64,000 nt of DNA from Streptomyces sp. R28 (GCF_041052385.1 NZ_CP163439.1:1612001-1676000); one strand, 5' to 3'; shown: positions 11,892-21,017, counted from the stretch's first letter. Made by a program: numbers and translations. Notes: generated by a model from the sequence alone, not told the origin.

Positions 11892-12689
11892 GTGAGCAAC
11901 TACAGCCCTGACACAGAAACGTCGAATTCACAAGCGGGCGGCGTGCAGTCGGTGGACCGCGCCATCAGCGTTCTGGAGATCCTCGCCCAGCGCGGTGAAG
12001 CGGGCGTCAGCGAGGTGGCGGGCGAGATCGACGTGCACAAGTCCACCGCCTTCCGCCTGCTCGGCGCCCTGGAGGCACGCGGGCTGGTGGAGCAGGCCGG
12101 CGAGCGCGGCAAGTACCGGCTCGGCTTCGGCATCGTTCGCCTGGCCGGCGCGGTCACTGGCCGTATCGACATCACCCAGCAGGGCCGTCCGGTCTGCGAA
12201 CGTCTCGCCGAGGAACTCGGCGAGACCGTCAACATCGCGGTCATGCAGGAGCACTACGCGATCAACCTGTACCAGGTACGCGGTCCGGGAGCCATCACCG
12301 CACACAACTGGGTCGGCCAGCTGACTCCCTTGCACGCCACCTCAAGCGGCAAGATTTTGCTGGCGTACATGCCTGCGAAGGAGCGCGCCGCACTGCTGGC
12401 CTCCACCGGCATGAAGAAGGTCACCCCGCGCACCATCACCGCGAAGACGAAGCTCGAGAAGAACCTCGCCGAGGCGCGGGAGCGGGGCTACTCCTTCACT
12501 CTGGAGGAGTTGGAGGTCGGTCTGCACGCGATGGCCGCCCCGGTCCGCAACCGTGACGGCGAGGTCATCGCGGCGCTCAGCGCATCCGGACCCGGGTACC
12601 GGCTCACCGAGGAGCGCCTGCACGAGCTCTCCCCGGTGCTGCTCAAGGGCGCCCAGGAGATCAGCCACCGGATGGGCTACCTGGGCTGA
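11892..12689 (+). CDS. IclR-family transcriptional regulator, probable regulator of the betaine island
   Basis: The 265-residue protein has an N-terminal winged helix-turn-helix (about 18-85; [38 protein letters not shown]) and a C-terminal GAF-like effector domain ending in the IclR signature region ([31 protein letters not shown]). The GTG start is 6 nt from a TATAGT box without an SD. IclR proteins usually act as tetramers on paired sites; paired 17-bp boxes occur at all promoter regions of this island. The effector is probably choline, betaine or a demethylation product (inferred). It is convergent with the Rieske oxygenase gene, 1 nt apart. Confidence 0.92.
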   Translation: MSNYSPDTETSNSQAGGVQSVDRAISVLEILAQRGEAGVSEVAGEIDVHKSTAFRLLGALEARGLVEQAGERGKYRLGFGIVRLAGAVTGRIDITQQGRPVCERLAEELGETVNIAVMQEHYAINLYQVRGPGAITAHNWVGQLTPLHATSSGKILLAYMPAKERAALLASTGMKKVTPRTITAKTKLEKNLAEARERGYSFTLEELEVGLHAMAAPVRNRDGEVIAALSASGPGYRLTEERLHELSPVLLKGAQEISHRMGYLG

Positions 12690-12690
12690 C

Positions 12691-13821
12691 TCACCCCCGA
12701 GGGGTGCCCAGGCGCTCGTTCACCCAGTCGTGAAAGGCGCCGATGTGGTGCTCGCTGGGCACCAGTACGCCGCCCTTGGCGTACATCCGGGAGCTCATCG
12801 CGGGCTGGGTGCGCTCGCAGGCGTCGAAGTCCTGCTGGTTGACCCGGTGAAAGAGTTCCACGGACCGGCTGACGTCTTTCCCGCTCTCGACGACATGCGG
12901 CAGATACAGCCAGTCGCACTCGACGATCGTGCGGTCCACGGACACCGGATACATCCGGTGGAAGATCACGTGGTCGGGCACGAGATTGATGAACACCTGG
13001 GGCCTGACGGTGATCGCGTAGTAGCGGCGGTCCTGGTCGGCGGCGACCCCGGGAATGCGGTCCAGGCCCTCGGTGCCGTCGACGGTGAAACCCTGGACGT
13101 CCTCGCCGAACTCCGCGCCGTGACCCACGTAGTACTGGGCGGCGTAACCGTCCGCGAACTCCGGGAGCACCTCGGTGAGTTCGGGGTGGATGGTGGCGCA
13201 GTGGTAGCACTCCATGAAGTTCTCGATGATGAGCTTCCAGTTCGCCTTCACGTCGTACACGATCCGCTTGCCGACGGAGAGGTTGTCGATGTCGTAGTGC
13301 TCGATCGACTCGACATCGCCCAGGCGGGCAACGATCTCACCCATGACCTCCTCCTCGAAGGAGGGCGGGTTCTCCGCGAGACAGACCCACACATAGCCGA
13401 GCCACTCGCGCACGGCCACGCTCACCAGGCCGTACTCGGTACGGCCCACGTCGGGCATCTTGGTGAGGTTGGGCGCCGCGACGAGCTTGCCGTTCAGGTC
13501 GTACGTCCAGGCGTGGTACGGGCACTGGAAGGCCCGCTTGACCTCGCCGGTCTCCTCGGTGCAGAGCTTGGCCCCGCGGTGCCGGCACACATTGAAGTAC
13601 GCGCGTATGGAGTTGTCCCGGGCCCGGGTGACGAGGATGCTCTCGCGGCCCACGTCGACGGTGCGGAAGGCACCGGGCTTCGCCAGCTCACAGGCGCGCG
13701 CCACGCAGAACCACATGGTCTCGAAGATGCGCTCCTGCTCCTGGGCGAAGATCCCCGGGTCCGTATAGGAGGAGCCGGGGAGAGTGGCGATCAGGCTGTC
13801 CGGCAGGCTGGTCGAGGTCAC
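12691..13821 (-). CDS. Rieske non-heme iron oxygenase, glycine betaine demethylase-like (GbcA/CntA group)
   Basis: The 376-residue protein coordinates the Rieske 2Fe-2S cluster by Cys79/His81 (CRHRG) and Cys100/His103 (CPYHAW). The mononuclear iron site has NFMECYHCATIHPE with His207 and His212. The bridging residue before it is Glu204, as I recall for CntA-type quaternary-amine oxygenases, where most Rieske oxygenases have Asp. Expected reaction: O2-dependent demethylation of glycine betaine to dimethylglycine plus formaldehyde; carnitine, stachydrine or choline are alternatives. The GTG at 13821 is chosen over the upstream ATG because GAGGAG lies 6 nt before it. Electron partners follow at 14.0-15.5 kb. 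Confidence 0.88.
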   Translation of the reverse strand: MTSTSLPDSLIATLPGSSYTDPGIFAQEQERIFETMWFCVARACELAKPGAFRTVDVGRESILVTRARDNSIRAYFNVCRHRGAKLCTEETGEVKRAFQCPYHAWTYDLNGKLVAAPNLTKMPDVGRTEYGLVSVAVREWLGYVWVCLAENPPSFEEEVMGEIVARLGDVESIEHYDIDNLSVGKRIVYDVKANWKLIIENFMECYHCATIHPELTEVLPEFADGYAAQYYVGHGAEFGEDVQGFTVDGTEGLDRIPGVAADQDRRYYAITVRPQVFINLVPDHVIFHRMYPVSVDRTIVECDWLYLPHVVESGKDVSRSVELFHRVNQQDFDACERTQPAMSSRMYAKGGVLVPSEHHIGAFHDWVNERLGTPRG

Positions 13822-13902
13822 GGTGCACTCCTCGGGAGAACGTCGTGGAGGGGTCATTCACGCGCCGGGAAGAGCGACTCCGGACGGTGTTGTGAAGGGA
13901 GC

Positions 13903-13944
13903 GTTGCGTATGAAGCGTTGTGTATGAAGCGTTGCACACAAGTG
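13903..13944. repeat. Three 14-bp direct repeats in the Rieske oxygenase promoter region
   Basis: GTTGCGTATGAAGC (13903) is followed head-to-tail by a copy with one change (13917) and a degenerate third copy (13931). Each begins with the left half of the 17-bp island box. They lie between the paired box and the start codon. Confidence 0.6.
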
Positions 13945-13979
13945 TTTCGCATGGAGCAACATCGCGTGTGATACGCAAC
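13944..13979. promoter_or_regulatory. Paired 17-bp boxes upstream of the Rieske oxygenase gene
   Basis: GTTTCG-N5-AGCAAC (13944-13960) and CGCGTG-N5-CGCAAC (13963-13979) have starts 19 bp apart. They are about 125 bp upstream of the oxygenase start, with the 14-bp repeats in between, and immediately after the reductase operon stop. Confidence 0.5.
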
Positions 13980-14007
13980 CGCAGCATGAGATGCCGCTGA
14001 GGCGGTG

Positions 14008-15171
14008 TCAAGACGCGTCGGCGGCGAGTTCCTTGCGCCGGCGCATGAACAGCCGCGGCTGGTTCATCCCGAGCACGGCGACCGGGCGCCCGGCCCGCCG
14101 GTAGACGGCCAGGACGTCGCGGTCGTCGGCAGCGCCTGCCTCGATGGTGACGCTGTCCGCGCCGGCCGCGTGACCGGCGAACTGGATCTTCACGCCGTAC
14201 TGGTCGGACCAGAAGTACGGCGGCCGGGGCACACCCGGTTGCACCGCACCGCCCGCCAGCAGCGTGGCGACCGCGGCGTCGGGGCGCTCGCGCGCACCGG
14301 TCCAGTGCTCGACACGGCGATGGAGACCCGCGCGCGGGTCGTACCAGTTGGCACAGTCGCCGACCGCGACCACCCCGGCCAGGTTGGTGCGGCCGTCGGC
14401 GCCGCACTTGACGCCGTTGTCGAGGGCGATGCCGGAACCTTCCAGCCACTCGACGCACGGGCGTGCGCCCACACCGACCACGACGATGTCGGCGGGGAGG
14501 CCTCGGCCGTCCTCCAGCAGAACGGCGTCGACCCGGGTCTCCCCGCTCAGCCCCTTGACACCCACACCGCACACCAGCCGCACGCCGTGGTCGGCGTGGA
14601 GGGCGGAGACGATGGCGCCCATGGTCTCGCCGAGCGGTCCGGCGAGCGGTGTCGGGGCCGCCTCCACGACGGTCACGTCGAGCCCGAGGGCGTACGCGGT
14701 GGAGGCGACCTCGGCTCCGATGAAGCCGCCGCCGATCACCACCAGCCGTCCGCCACGGGCCAGTTCGTCGCGCAGGGCGCGGGCGTCGTCCAAGGTGCGC
14801 AGGGTGTGCACTCCGGCCAGCCCCTCGGAACCGGGCAGGGTGCGCGCCGCGGCGCCGGTCGCGATGACGAAGCCGTCGGCGTGCACCTCCCGCCCGTCGG
14901 CGAGCCGGACAGCACGGCCGGCGTGGTCGAGTTCGACGGCCTGGGCACCGAGCAGCCACTCCACCCCCAGGTCCTCGCCGTCCGCCTCCAGGGCGAGTTC
15001 ACCCTCACCGAGGGTGCCGGCCAGGAACTCCTTGGACAGCGGGGGCCTGTCGTACGGGCGGTGGAACTCGTCCCCGATGACGACCAGCCGCCCGTCGTAG
15101 CCCTGCTTGCGCAGTGAGCGCGCCGCCGACAGACCGGCCAGTGAGGCGCCGACCACGGCGACGGTCCTCAC
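14008..15171 (-). CDS. FAD-dependent ferredoxin reductase
   Basis: The 387-residue protein has two dinucleotide folds: FAD (VAVVGASLAGLSAARSL, from residue 3) and NAD (LVVIGGGFIGAEVAST, mid-protein). The GVVAVGDCANW motif of the BphA4/rubredoxin-reductase type and a reductase C-terminal domain follow. It passes electrons from NADH to the adjacent Rieske ferredoxin. The GTG start overlaps the ferredoxin stop (GTGA), so the two are translationally coupled. With the ferredoxin and the oxygenase this makes a three-component system; the well-known betaine system GbcAB uses a single reductase protein instead. Confidence 0.9.
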   Translation of the reverse strand: MRTVAVVGASLAGLSAARSLRKQGYDGRLVVIGDEFHRPYDRPPLSKEFLAGTLGEGELALEADGEDLGVEWLLGAQAVELDHAGRAVRLADGREVHADGFVIATGAAARTLPGSEGLAGVHTLRTLDDARALRDELARGGRLVVIGGGFIGAEVASTAYALGLDVTVVEAAPTPLAGPLGETMGAIVSALHADHGVRLVCGVGVKGLSGETRVDAVLLEDGRGLPADIVVVGVGARPCVEWLEGSGIALDNGVKCGADGRTNLAGVVAVGDCANWYDPRAGLHRRVEHWTGARERPDAAVATLLAGGAVQPGVPRPPYFWSDQYGVKIQFAGHAAGADSVTIEAGAADDRDVLAVYRRAGRPVAVLGMNQPRLFMRRRKELAADAS

Positions 15172-15527
15172 GCGGGACCCCCGGCGAGCCGGGCTGCGAT
15201 GCACGGCGGCAGGTTGGGCGCATCCATGGACAGGCGGACGTGGATCATGCCGTCCTCGACGAAGACCTCGTGCGTCCGGACCGGAAGCTTGGCCGGCGGG
15301 GCGTCGACCGCGCCGGTCCTCAGGTCGAACTTGGAAGCATGCAGCGGGCATTCCACCTCGCAACCCTCCAGCCAGCCGTCGGCGAGCGACGCGTCCTGGT
15401 GGGTGCAGGTGTCGTCGATGGCGAAGAGTTCGCCGTCGTCGGTGTGGAACACCGAGACCGGCGGATCGATGTCGAGCCGGTGGGCCTCGCCTCGCGGAAG
15501 GTCCTCGAGACGGCACGCGGGAATCAT
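15168..15527 (-). CDS. Rieske-type ferredoxin (electron carrier of the oxygenase)
   Basis: The 119-residue soluble protein has Rieske ligands Cys41/His43 (CTHQDASL) and Cys60/His63 (CPLHASKFD), length and spacing typical of BphF/NirD-type ferredoxins. It probably shuttles electrons between the reductase and the oxygenase. The ATG at 15527 has the better distance to GAGG (7 nt); the adjacent ATG at 15530 is an alternative. First gene of the ferredoxin-reductase operon. Confidence 0.88.
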   Translation of the reverse strand: MIPACRLEDLPRGEAHRLDIDPPVSVFHTDDGELFAIDDTCTHQDASLADGWLEGCEVECPLHASKFDLRTGAVDAPPAKLPVRTHEVFVEDGMIHVRLSMDAPNLPPCIAARLAGGPA

Positions 15528-15539
15528 CATGACACCTCG

Positions 15540-15575
15540 GGTGCGTATAACGAAACGGATTGCGGTAAGCGCAAC
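15540..15575. promoter_or_regulatory. Paired 17-bp boxes upstream of the ferredoxin gene
   Basis: GGTGCG-N5-CGAAAC (15540-15556) and ATTGCG-N5-CGCAAC (15559-15575), starts 19 bp apart, lie 13 bp before the start codon. A further single box GTTGCG-N5-GAGAAC lies at 15642-15658. Confidence 0.55.
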
Positions 15576-15746
15576 ATCAGTCTGGGGTCGCCCAGAACCC
15601 TTGTCAAGGCGTTCAGAGGGCACTCCGCAGCCATTCATTTCGTTGCGCCATAGAGAACTCAACTCACATAGAACAACAGCAGCCCGCCGCATCGACTCGC
15701 GATGACCACGAGTCGAGGGCGGGCGTGCGAGGGTCGCCGGTGGGCG

Positions 15747-16376
15747 TCAGAAGCCGCGGTCGAGCCACTCCTGCAGGTGCGGGGCCTCGGCGGCGACGGT
15801 GGTCGTCGCCCCGTGTCCGGTGTGCACGACGGTGTCTTCCGGAAGCGTCAGCAGCCGGTCCCGGATCGACTCGACGATGGTCGGGAAGTGGCTGTACGAC
15901 CTTCCGGTCGCCCCGGGCCCGCCGGCGAACAGCGTGTCGCCGCTGAACAGGGCCGCCAGGGCAGGGGCATACAGGCAGACCGCGCCGGGGGCGTGGCCCG
16001 GTGTGTGCAGCACGGTCAGCTCGACGCCGGCCACCGCGATGGTCTGACCGTCGGCCAGTTCGGCGTCCGGCGCCCTGTCGGGGTGGGTCTGCTTCCACAG
16101 CGGCAGGTCGTCCGGGTGGAGGAGGACCGGGGCTCCGGTGCGCTCGGCGAGGGCGGGCGCGGCATCGATGTGGTCGTTGTGGGCGTGGGTGCACACAATG
16201 GCCCGCAGGGTGCGCCCGCCGACGGCTCGGGCGATGGCCTCGGCGTCGTGCGCGGCGTCGATGACGATCGCCTCGGTGTCGTCTCCGACGATCCATACGT
16301 TGTTGTCGACGTCCCAGGTGCCACCGTCCAGCGAGAACGTCCCGGAGGTGACGAGGTGTTCGATGCGGGCGGCCAT
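15747..16376 (-). CDS. MBL-fold metallo-hydrolase, candidate S-formylmycothiol hydrolase
   Basis: The 209-residue metallo-beta-lactamase-fold protein carries THAHNDHID with His64, His66, Asp68 and His69, plus downstream ligands in TPGHAPG, FSGDTLF and a C-terminal TGHG. It overlaps the formaldehyde dehydrogenase gene (TGATG) and so is made with it. In actinobacteria a glyoxalase-II-like protein often accompanies MscR and is thought to hydrolyse the mycothiol thioester formed from formaldehyde. Here that would complete conversion of demethylation-derived formaldehyde to formate. The substrate is inferred from the operon only. Confidence 0.85.
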   Translation of the reverse strand: MAARIEHLVTSGTFSLDGGTWDVDNNVWIVGDDTEAIVIDAAHDAEAIARAVGGRTLRAIVCTHAHNDHIDAAPALAERTGAPVLLHPDDLPLWKQTHPDRAPDAELADGQTIAVAGVELTVLHTPGHAPGAVCLYAPALAALFSGDTLFAGGPGATGRSYSHFPTIVESIRDRLLTLPEDTVVHTGHGATTTVAAEAPHLQEWLDRGF

Positions 16377-17461
16377 CAGAGGACCACCACCGACCGCAGC
16401 ACGTCACCGTGGTGCATCCGCTCGAAGGCCTTCTCGACCTCGTCCAGCGCGATGGTCTCCGTGACGAAGGCGTCCAGGTCGAGCCGACCCTGGAGATAGA
16501 GGTCGATCAGCATCGGGAAGTCCCTGCTCGGCAGGCAGTCGCCGTACCAGGAGGACTTCAGCGCGCCGCCGCGGCCGAAGACGTCCAGCAGCGGCAGGTC
16601 GAGCTTCATCTCCGGGGTGGGCACGCCGACCAGGACGACCGTGCCGGCGAGGTCGCGGGCGTAGAAGGCCTGCTTGTACGTCTCCGGGCGGCCCACCGCC
16701 TCGATGACGACGTCGGCGCCGAAGCCGCCGGTCAGCTCGCGGATCGCCTCGACCGCGTCGGCTTCCTTGGAGTTGACGGTGTGGGTCGCGCCCAGCTTCG
16801 CGGCGGTCTCCAGCTTGCGGTCGTCGATGTCGACGGCGATGACCTTCGCCGCGCCCGCGAGGTTCGCCCCGGCGATCGCCGCGGCCCCGACACCGCCGCA
16901 GCCGATGACGGCGACCGAATCACCCCGTCCGACGTTCCCGGTGTTGATGGCCGCGCCGATGCCCGCCATCACGCCACACCCCAGCAGACCGGCGGCCGCC
17001 GCCGACGCGGTCGGGGAGACCTTGGTGCACTGCCCGGCCGCGACCAGCGTCTTCTCCGCGAACGCGCCGATGCCCAGCGCCGGTGAGAGCTCGGTGCCAT
17101 CGAGCAAGGTCATCTTCTGCTTGGCGTTGTGGGTGTCGAAGCAGTACCAGGGCCGTCCACGCAGACAGGCCCGGCACTGCCCGCACACCGCACGCCAGTT
17201 GAGGATGACGAAGTCGCCGGGAGCGACGTCGGTGACCCCCTCCCCCACCGACTCCACGACCCCCGCGGCCTCGTGGCCCAGCAGGAACGGGAAGTCGTCG
17301 TTGATGCCGCCCTCGCGATAGTGCAGATCGGTGTGGCAGACCCCGCAGGTCTCGATCTTCACCAGCGCCTCACCCGGACCCGGGTCGGGCACGATGATCG
17401 TTTCCAGGCTGACGGGGGCGCCCTTGCCCCGCGCGACGACAGCACGGACCTGATGCGTCAT
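16376..17461 (-). CDS. mscR: S-(hydroxymethyl)mycothiol dehydrogenase (mycothiol-dependent formaldehyde dehydrogenase)
   Basis: The 361-residue zinc medium-chain dehydrogenase has a catalytic zinc site Cys39 (ETCGVCHTD) and GHE at 63-65. Structural zinc ligands are Cys93, Cys96, Cys99 and Cys107, and the coenzyme fold is [17 protein letters not shown]. The sequence follows the MscR/AdhE2 type closely ([36 protein letters not shown]). It oxidises the formaldehyde-mycothiol adduct with NAD+. The ATG at 17461 follows GAGGAG at 5 nt; a GTG six nt upstream overlaps that site and is unlikely. Placement beside the Rieske demethylase explains its presence, since each demethylation releases formaldehyde. 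Confidence 0.93.
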   Translation of the reverse strand: MTHQVRAVVARGKGAPVSLETIIVPDPGPGEALVKIETCGVCHTDLHYREGGINDDFPFLLGHEAAGVVESVGEGVTDVAPGDFVILNWRAVCGQCRACLRGRPWYCFDTHNAKQKMTLLDGTELSPALGIGAFAEKTLVAAGQCTKVSPTASAAAAGLLGCGVMAGIGAAINTGNVGRGDSVAVIGCGGVGAAAIAGANLAGAAKVIAVDIDDRKLETAAKLGATHTVNSKEADAVEAIRELTGGFGADVVIEAVGRPETYKQAFYARDLAGTVVLVGVPTPEMKLDLPLLDVFGRGGALKSSWYGDCLPSRDFPMLIDLYLQGRLDLDAFVTETIALDEVEKAFERMHHGDVLRSVVVL

Positions 17462-17497
17462 GGCCACTCCTCGGCTGGTTCGAGACTTGAATCAGAT

Positions 17498-17533
17498 GTT
17501 GCTCATTACGGCACACACCTCGCGTGTCGCAAC
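17498..17533. promoter_or_regulatory. Paired 17-bp boxes upstream of mscR
   Basis: GTTGCT-N5-CGGCAC (17498-17514) and ACCTCG-N5-CGCAAC (17517-17533), starts 19 bp apart, lie 37-72 bp before the mscR start. The second box keeps only the right half well. Confidence 0.45.
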
Positions 17534-17916
17534 ACAGCATCCTGGATGCGCCGACCGGGGGTCAAGGAGCGCGACGACGGTGCCCTCGGCCGGGCGGGAG
17601 CGTGGCACAGCGGCGCCAACGCCCCGCCGCTCTCAGTGAGGGGAGGAGGTGGGCTGCGCGGACTGCTGGGACGGCGTGGAGTCCGGGCCGTGGGTGGAGG
17701 TGGCGGGACCGACGCGGAGCCTGACGTCGCCGTCGCGCTTCTCGTGACCCGACCATCGATCACCGTAGCGATCGGACACTGCTGGACCACGTCGAAGACC
17801 CACACCGGGACCCCGCCGGCGCAGACGGACCGTCCAGCCACCGCCTCGGGGAATCACCCCACGCCACCGGCTGTTGTCCGCAGTGGCAGCCCTGCCCGAA
17901 CCCATGGAGGCCCAGC
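17534..17916. other. Intergenic region without a convincing gene
   Basis: About 380 bp separate the mscR operator region from the next gene. Open frames exist on both strands, but their Arg/Pro-rich translations lack any domain and the third-position GC bias is not that of a gene. The last 20 bp hold the GGAGG site of the downstream gene. I see no RNA gene or clear hairpin. Confidence 0.5.
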
Positions 17917-18324
17917 GTGTACGGCGACCCTGCGACAGTGCGCAAGATCCTCACCGAGGTCGGTGACACCTGGGCCATCGTGGGCCTGTCGACGAACGAG
18001 CGGCGTGCGGCATACGGGGTCGCCGACGTCCTCCAGCGCTTCGGCAAGCGCATCGTGCCCGTGCACCCGAAGGCGGAGACGGTCCACGGGGAACAGGGAT
18101 ACCCCTCGCTGGAAGCGATCCCCTTCGAAGTCGACGTCGTCGACGTGTTCGTCAACAGCGACCTCGCCGGGGCCGTCGCCGACGAAGCCGCGGCCATCGG
18201 CGCCAAGGCCGTCTGGTTCCAGCTCGGCGTCATCGACGAGGCCGCCTACGACCGCACCCGCGCCGCCGGCCTCGACATGGTCATGGACCGCTGCCCGGCG
18301 ATCGAGATCCCGCGCCTGGGCTGA
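17917..18324 (+). CDS. CoA-binding domain protein (YccU-like)
   Basis: The 135-residue single Rossmann-like CoA-binding domain has the pattern TWAIVGLSTNERRAAYGVADVLQRFGKRIVPVHP, a later DVVDVFVNS and a C-terminal MDRCPAIEIPRLG. These match the small YccU family related to succinyl-CoA synthetase alpha subunits. The function is not established in the family. The GTG start follows GGAGG at 6 nt. It is followed 90 bp later by the independently promoted pobA, so probably monocistronic. Confidence 0.9.
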   Translation: MYGDPATVRKILTEVGDTWAIVGLSTNERRAAYGVADVLQRFGKRIVPVHPKAETVHGEQGYPSLEAIPFEVDVVDVFVNSDLAGAVADEAAAIGAKAVWFQLGVIDEAAYDRTRAAGLDMVMDRCPAIEIPRLG

Positions 18325-18401
18325 CCGGGCGGCGACACTTCGCCGCCGCACCGAGCACCCCGGAGCCCTCCACTCCCCTCCCTTCCCCACGTCAGCCGCC
18401 C

Positions 18402-18413
18402 CATAATGCTCGG
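18402..18413 (+). promoter_or_regulatory. Leaderless promoter of pobA
   Basis: CATAAT at 18402-18407 lies 6 nt before the GTG start; no SD is present, so the GTG is the likely first transcribed codon. Confidence 0.55.
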
Positions 18414-19637
18414 GTGACTTCCGCCTCCCCCCACACCAACTCCGGTGCCCCGCAACGCTTCCCGGTCGTCATCCTCGGCGCCGGACCGGCCGGTCTCACC
18501 ATCGGCAACATCCTGCGGGCGGCGTCCGTCGACTGTCTGGTCCTGGAGATCGAGACACGCCCGTTCATCGAGCAGCGGCCGCGGGCCGGGGTCCTCGAGG
18601 AGGGGGCCGTACGCGGACTCCAGCAGCGGGGCCTCGCGGACACCTTGCTGGAGCGGGCGCAGCGACACAGCGAGTGCGAGTTCCGGTTCGCCGGGGAGCG
18701 CTACCGGTTCGCGTACGCGGAGCTCACGGGGGTTCATCACTGGGTCTACCCCCAGCAGTTCCTGGTGACGGACCTGGTGCGCGAGTACGCGGACGTGCGT
18801 GGCGGCGCCATTCGCTTCGGCGTACGGGACGTGGAGCTGCACGACCTCGACACCGACCGCCCCTCGGTGTCGTACACCTGCCCCGAGACGGGTCGACGGG
18901 AGGTCGTGCACTGCGACTTCGTGGCGGGTTGCGACGGGGCGCGCGGGGTGACGCGCGCCGCGCTGCCGGCCGACCGGGCCCACATCTCCCGCAGTGACTA
19001 CGGCATCGGCTGGCTGGCGCTGCTCGCCGAGGCGCCGCCGTCCTCCGACTGCGTCCTGTTCGGCATGCATCCGAACGGGTTCGCCGGGCACATGGCGCGC
19101 AGCGCCGAGGTGACCCGCTACTACCTCGAGTGCCCGCCCGGCGACGACCCGGAGAGCTGGCCGCACGACCGGGTCTGGACGGAGCTGCAGCAGCGGCTCG
19201 GGGCGAACGGCGCGCCGCCGCTGACGGAGGGGCGGCTGATCGAGAAACGCGTCCTCGACATGCACAACTACGTGGTCGAGCCCATGGTGTTCGCCCGCCT
19301 CTTCCTGGCCGGCGACGCCGCCCACCTGACCGCCCCCATCGCCGCCAAGGGCATGAACCTCGCCCTGCACGACGCCTTCCTGCTCGGCGACGGACTCGTC
19401 GCGCACCTCACGAAGGGCGACGGCACCGGCCTGGACGGCTACTCGGAGGCCTGTCTCGGCCGGGTGTGGGACTACCAGGAGTTCTCCCACTGGCTCTCCG
19501 AGGTCTACCACGGCACGTCGTCGGGCGATCCCTACCGCGCGGGCACCACCCTGGCCCGTCTCCGCCGTATCTTCGGCTCCTCGACGGCGGCCAGGGCGTT
19601 CGCCGAGCAGTACCTGGGCAAGAACGCCGACTACTGA
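18414..19637 (+). CDS. pobA: 4-hydroxybenzoate 3-monooxygenase
   Basis: The 407-residue flavoprotein hydroxylase has an N-terminal FAD site VVILGAGPAGLTIGNIL, the substrate/FAD region RPRAGVLEEGAVRGL typical of p-hydroxybenzoate hydroxylase, and the third FAD motif GDAAHLTAPIAAKGMNLALHD. It converts 4-hydroxybenzoate to protocatechuate using NAD(P)H and O2, feeding the beta-ketoadipate pathway. It stands alone here, with no pca genes in the window, and its stop abuts the convergent SMI1/KNR4 gene. Confidence 0.93.
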   Translation: MTSASPHTNSGAPQRFPVVILGAGPAGLTIGNILRAASVDCLVLEIETRPFIEQRPRAGVLEEGAVRGLQQRGLADTLLERAQRHSECEFRFAGERYRFAYAELTGVHHWVYPQQFLVTDLVREYADVRGGAIRFGVRDVELHDLDTDRPSVSYTCPETGRREVVHCDFVAGCDGARGVTRAALPADRAHISRSDYGIGWLALLAEAPPSSDCVLFGMHPNGFAGHMARSAEVTRYYLECPPGDDPESWPHDRVWTELQQRLGANGAPPLTEGRLIEKRVLDMHNYVVEPMVFARLFLAGDAAHLTAPIAAKGMNLALHDAFLLGDGLVAHLTKGDGTGLDGYSEACLGRVWDYQEFSHWLSEVYHGTSSGDPYRAGTTLARLRRIFGSSTAARAFAEQYLGKNADY

Positions 19638-21017
19638 CTACGCCTCGTCACCGAGGTCGCCTTCGAGGACGGTCCGGGGGATCGGGGGGCGGTCCCAGAG
19701 GGCGAGGATCTCGTTGGCGAGGTCCACGATCGGGAGCGGGTGCTGATCGCCGCGCACCTCGATGGCGGCGGCCGACAGGCTGCGCGGGACGGCTCCGGCA
19801 TCGAGGAGAACGCGCCACTCCCGCGGCCCGAGCTCCAGGAACTCGAGCCCGGTCAGCTCGGCGATCTCCAGCGGGTCGGCGAGCGTGCCCGGGTAGGCGG
19901 TGAGGGTGCGCAGGCGGGGCAGGCCGGTGACGGGGGCGAGGCTGAGCGGCTCGCCGTCCCACCCACCGATGGACAGGACCTCCAACTCCGGGTGTGCGGC
20001 GGCCAGGACACTCGGCAGGCTTGCCCTGTTGACCCTGGCCACGGCCGGCAGCTCGTCCCCGCGCCGGCCGGAGTACCAGTCCTCGCGCCGGTTCAGCACC
20101 AGGTCGGTGAGCGACTCCGCGAGCAGGTGTGCGCCGATGTTCTCCTCGTGATCGAGAACGATGATCTGCCCCGGGTGTCCGTGCGGACCGGGAGTCAGGT
20201 CGACTGCGATCCGGTCGCCGCCGCCGGTGTCACCGAAGACGAGCCACCCGGGCGAGCCGACCACCCCTTGCACCACGGCGTCGGGCGGGGTCACGACCGC
20301 TTCCATGGCCGCGAACCGCCACGAGCAGGGACGGCTCGGCGCGTCGGCGACGTACAGGCCGTCCAGGGAGAACAGCTCGCAGCCGACGGCGTCGTGGACA
20401 CGCTCCGCCGTCTCGTAGTCGCCCCAGTCCTCCCACCGCGCCCGCGTCACCCGATAGAGCCCTTTGAGCTCGTCGGGCAGCGCGACGCCGAGGCGGGCTT
20501 CCGCGGCGGCGATCTCCACCTCGGTCGCGCCGATGGCATCGGGGATGCGCTCGCGCAGCGTCCGCTCCAGCGCGGCCGGGTCCGCCGACGGGGACGGCGC
20601 CGCCCCGGGCACGGGTACGGGCAGACGGCGCCAGGGCTCTGGGACGGCCCCCTCGACCAGCACGAGCGCACTCGGGTGCGGGCCGCCGATGCCGGGCTCC
20701 ACAGCTGGGCTGGGCCCGAGCAGATGGAGTACGGTCCGCCCGGCCGCGGAGATCTCCGCCCCGAACGAGACACCGTCGACGCCGGCCTCCGCGAGCGCGC
20801 CCCGCACCCGCTCCGCCGCATCGAACTCGTCCTGGTGGTCCTCGACTTGGGCGGCTCGCCCGGGACGCGGACGTCGGCGCCGCAGGGGAAGACTCCACCC
20901 GTGATGGTCGATGCGTCCCGCCACGTGGCCGCCCGGCGCGGCGAGGCTCTCCGCGTTGCTCGCCCTCAGGAGCCGCAGCACGGGCTCCCAGGTGGCAAAG
21001 TCGTGTATCGAGGGCAA
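19638..21017 (-). CDS. SMI1/KNR4-domain protein with leucine-rich C-terminal segment
   Basis: The 459-residue protein has an SMI1/KNR4 (SUKH) domain in its middle, about residues 155-300 (ATEVEIAAAEARLGVALPDELKGLYRVT, the domain opening, and GSPGWLVFGDTGGGDRIAVDL). The C-terminal ~150 residues contain leucine-rich-repeat-like strands (LEVLSIGGW, LRTLTAYPG, LEFLELGPREW). SUKH domains often act as immunity or protein-binding modules; no toxin gene is adjacent, so the role is open. It starts at a TTG with GGAGG 6 nt upstream, exactly at the translated family N-terminus. The stop abuts pobA. Confidence 0.85.
   Translation of the reverse strand: MPSIHDFATWEPVLRLLRASNAESLAAPGGHVAGRIDHHGWSLPLRRRRPRPGRAAQVEDHQDEFDAAERVRGALAEAGVDGVSFGAEISAAGRTVLHLLGPSPAVEPGIGGPHPSALVLVEGAVPEPWRRLPVPVPGAAPSPSADPAALERTLRERIPDAIGATEVEIAAAEARLGVALPDELKGLYRVTRARWEDWGDYETAERVHDAVGCELFSLDGLYVADAPSRPCSWRFAAMEAVVTPPDAVVQGVVGSPGWLVFGDTGGGDRIAVDLTPGPHGHPGQIIVLDHEENIGAHLLAESLTDLVLNRREDWYSGRRGDELPAVARVNRASLPSVLAAAHPELEVLSIGGWDGEPLSLAPVTGLPRLRTLTAYPGTLADPLEIAELTGLEFLELGPREWRVLLDAGAVPRSLSAAAIEVRGDQHPLPIVDLANEILALWDRPPIPRTVLEGDLGDEA

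Noticed and set aside
8778..12689. A 1303-codon open frame on the plus strand ending in the IclR gene
   Set aside because: Only the last 265 codons are real. The rest is antisense to the alpha/beta hydrolase, MetF-like and GMC genes and reads as Arg/Val/Asp-rich noise, a common effect of high GC content.
17506..17841. A 111-codon minus-strand frame downstream of the mscR promoter
   Set aside because: Pro/Thr/Arg-rich translation, no SD, and it overlaps the paired operator of mscR.
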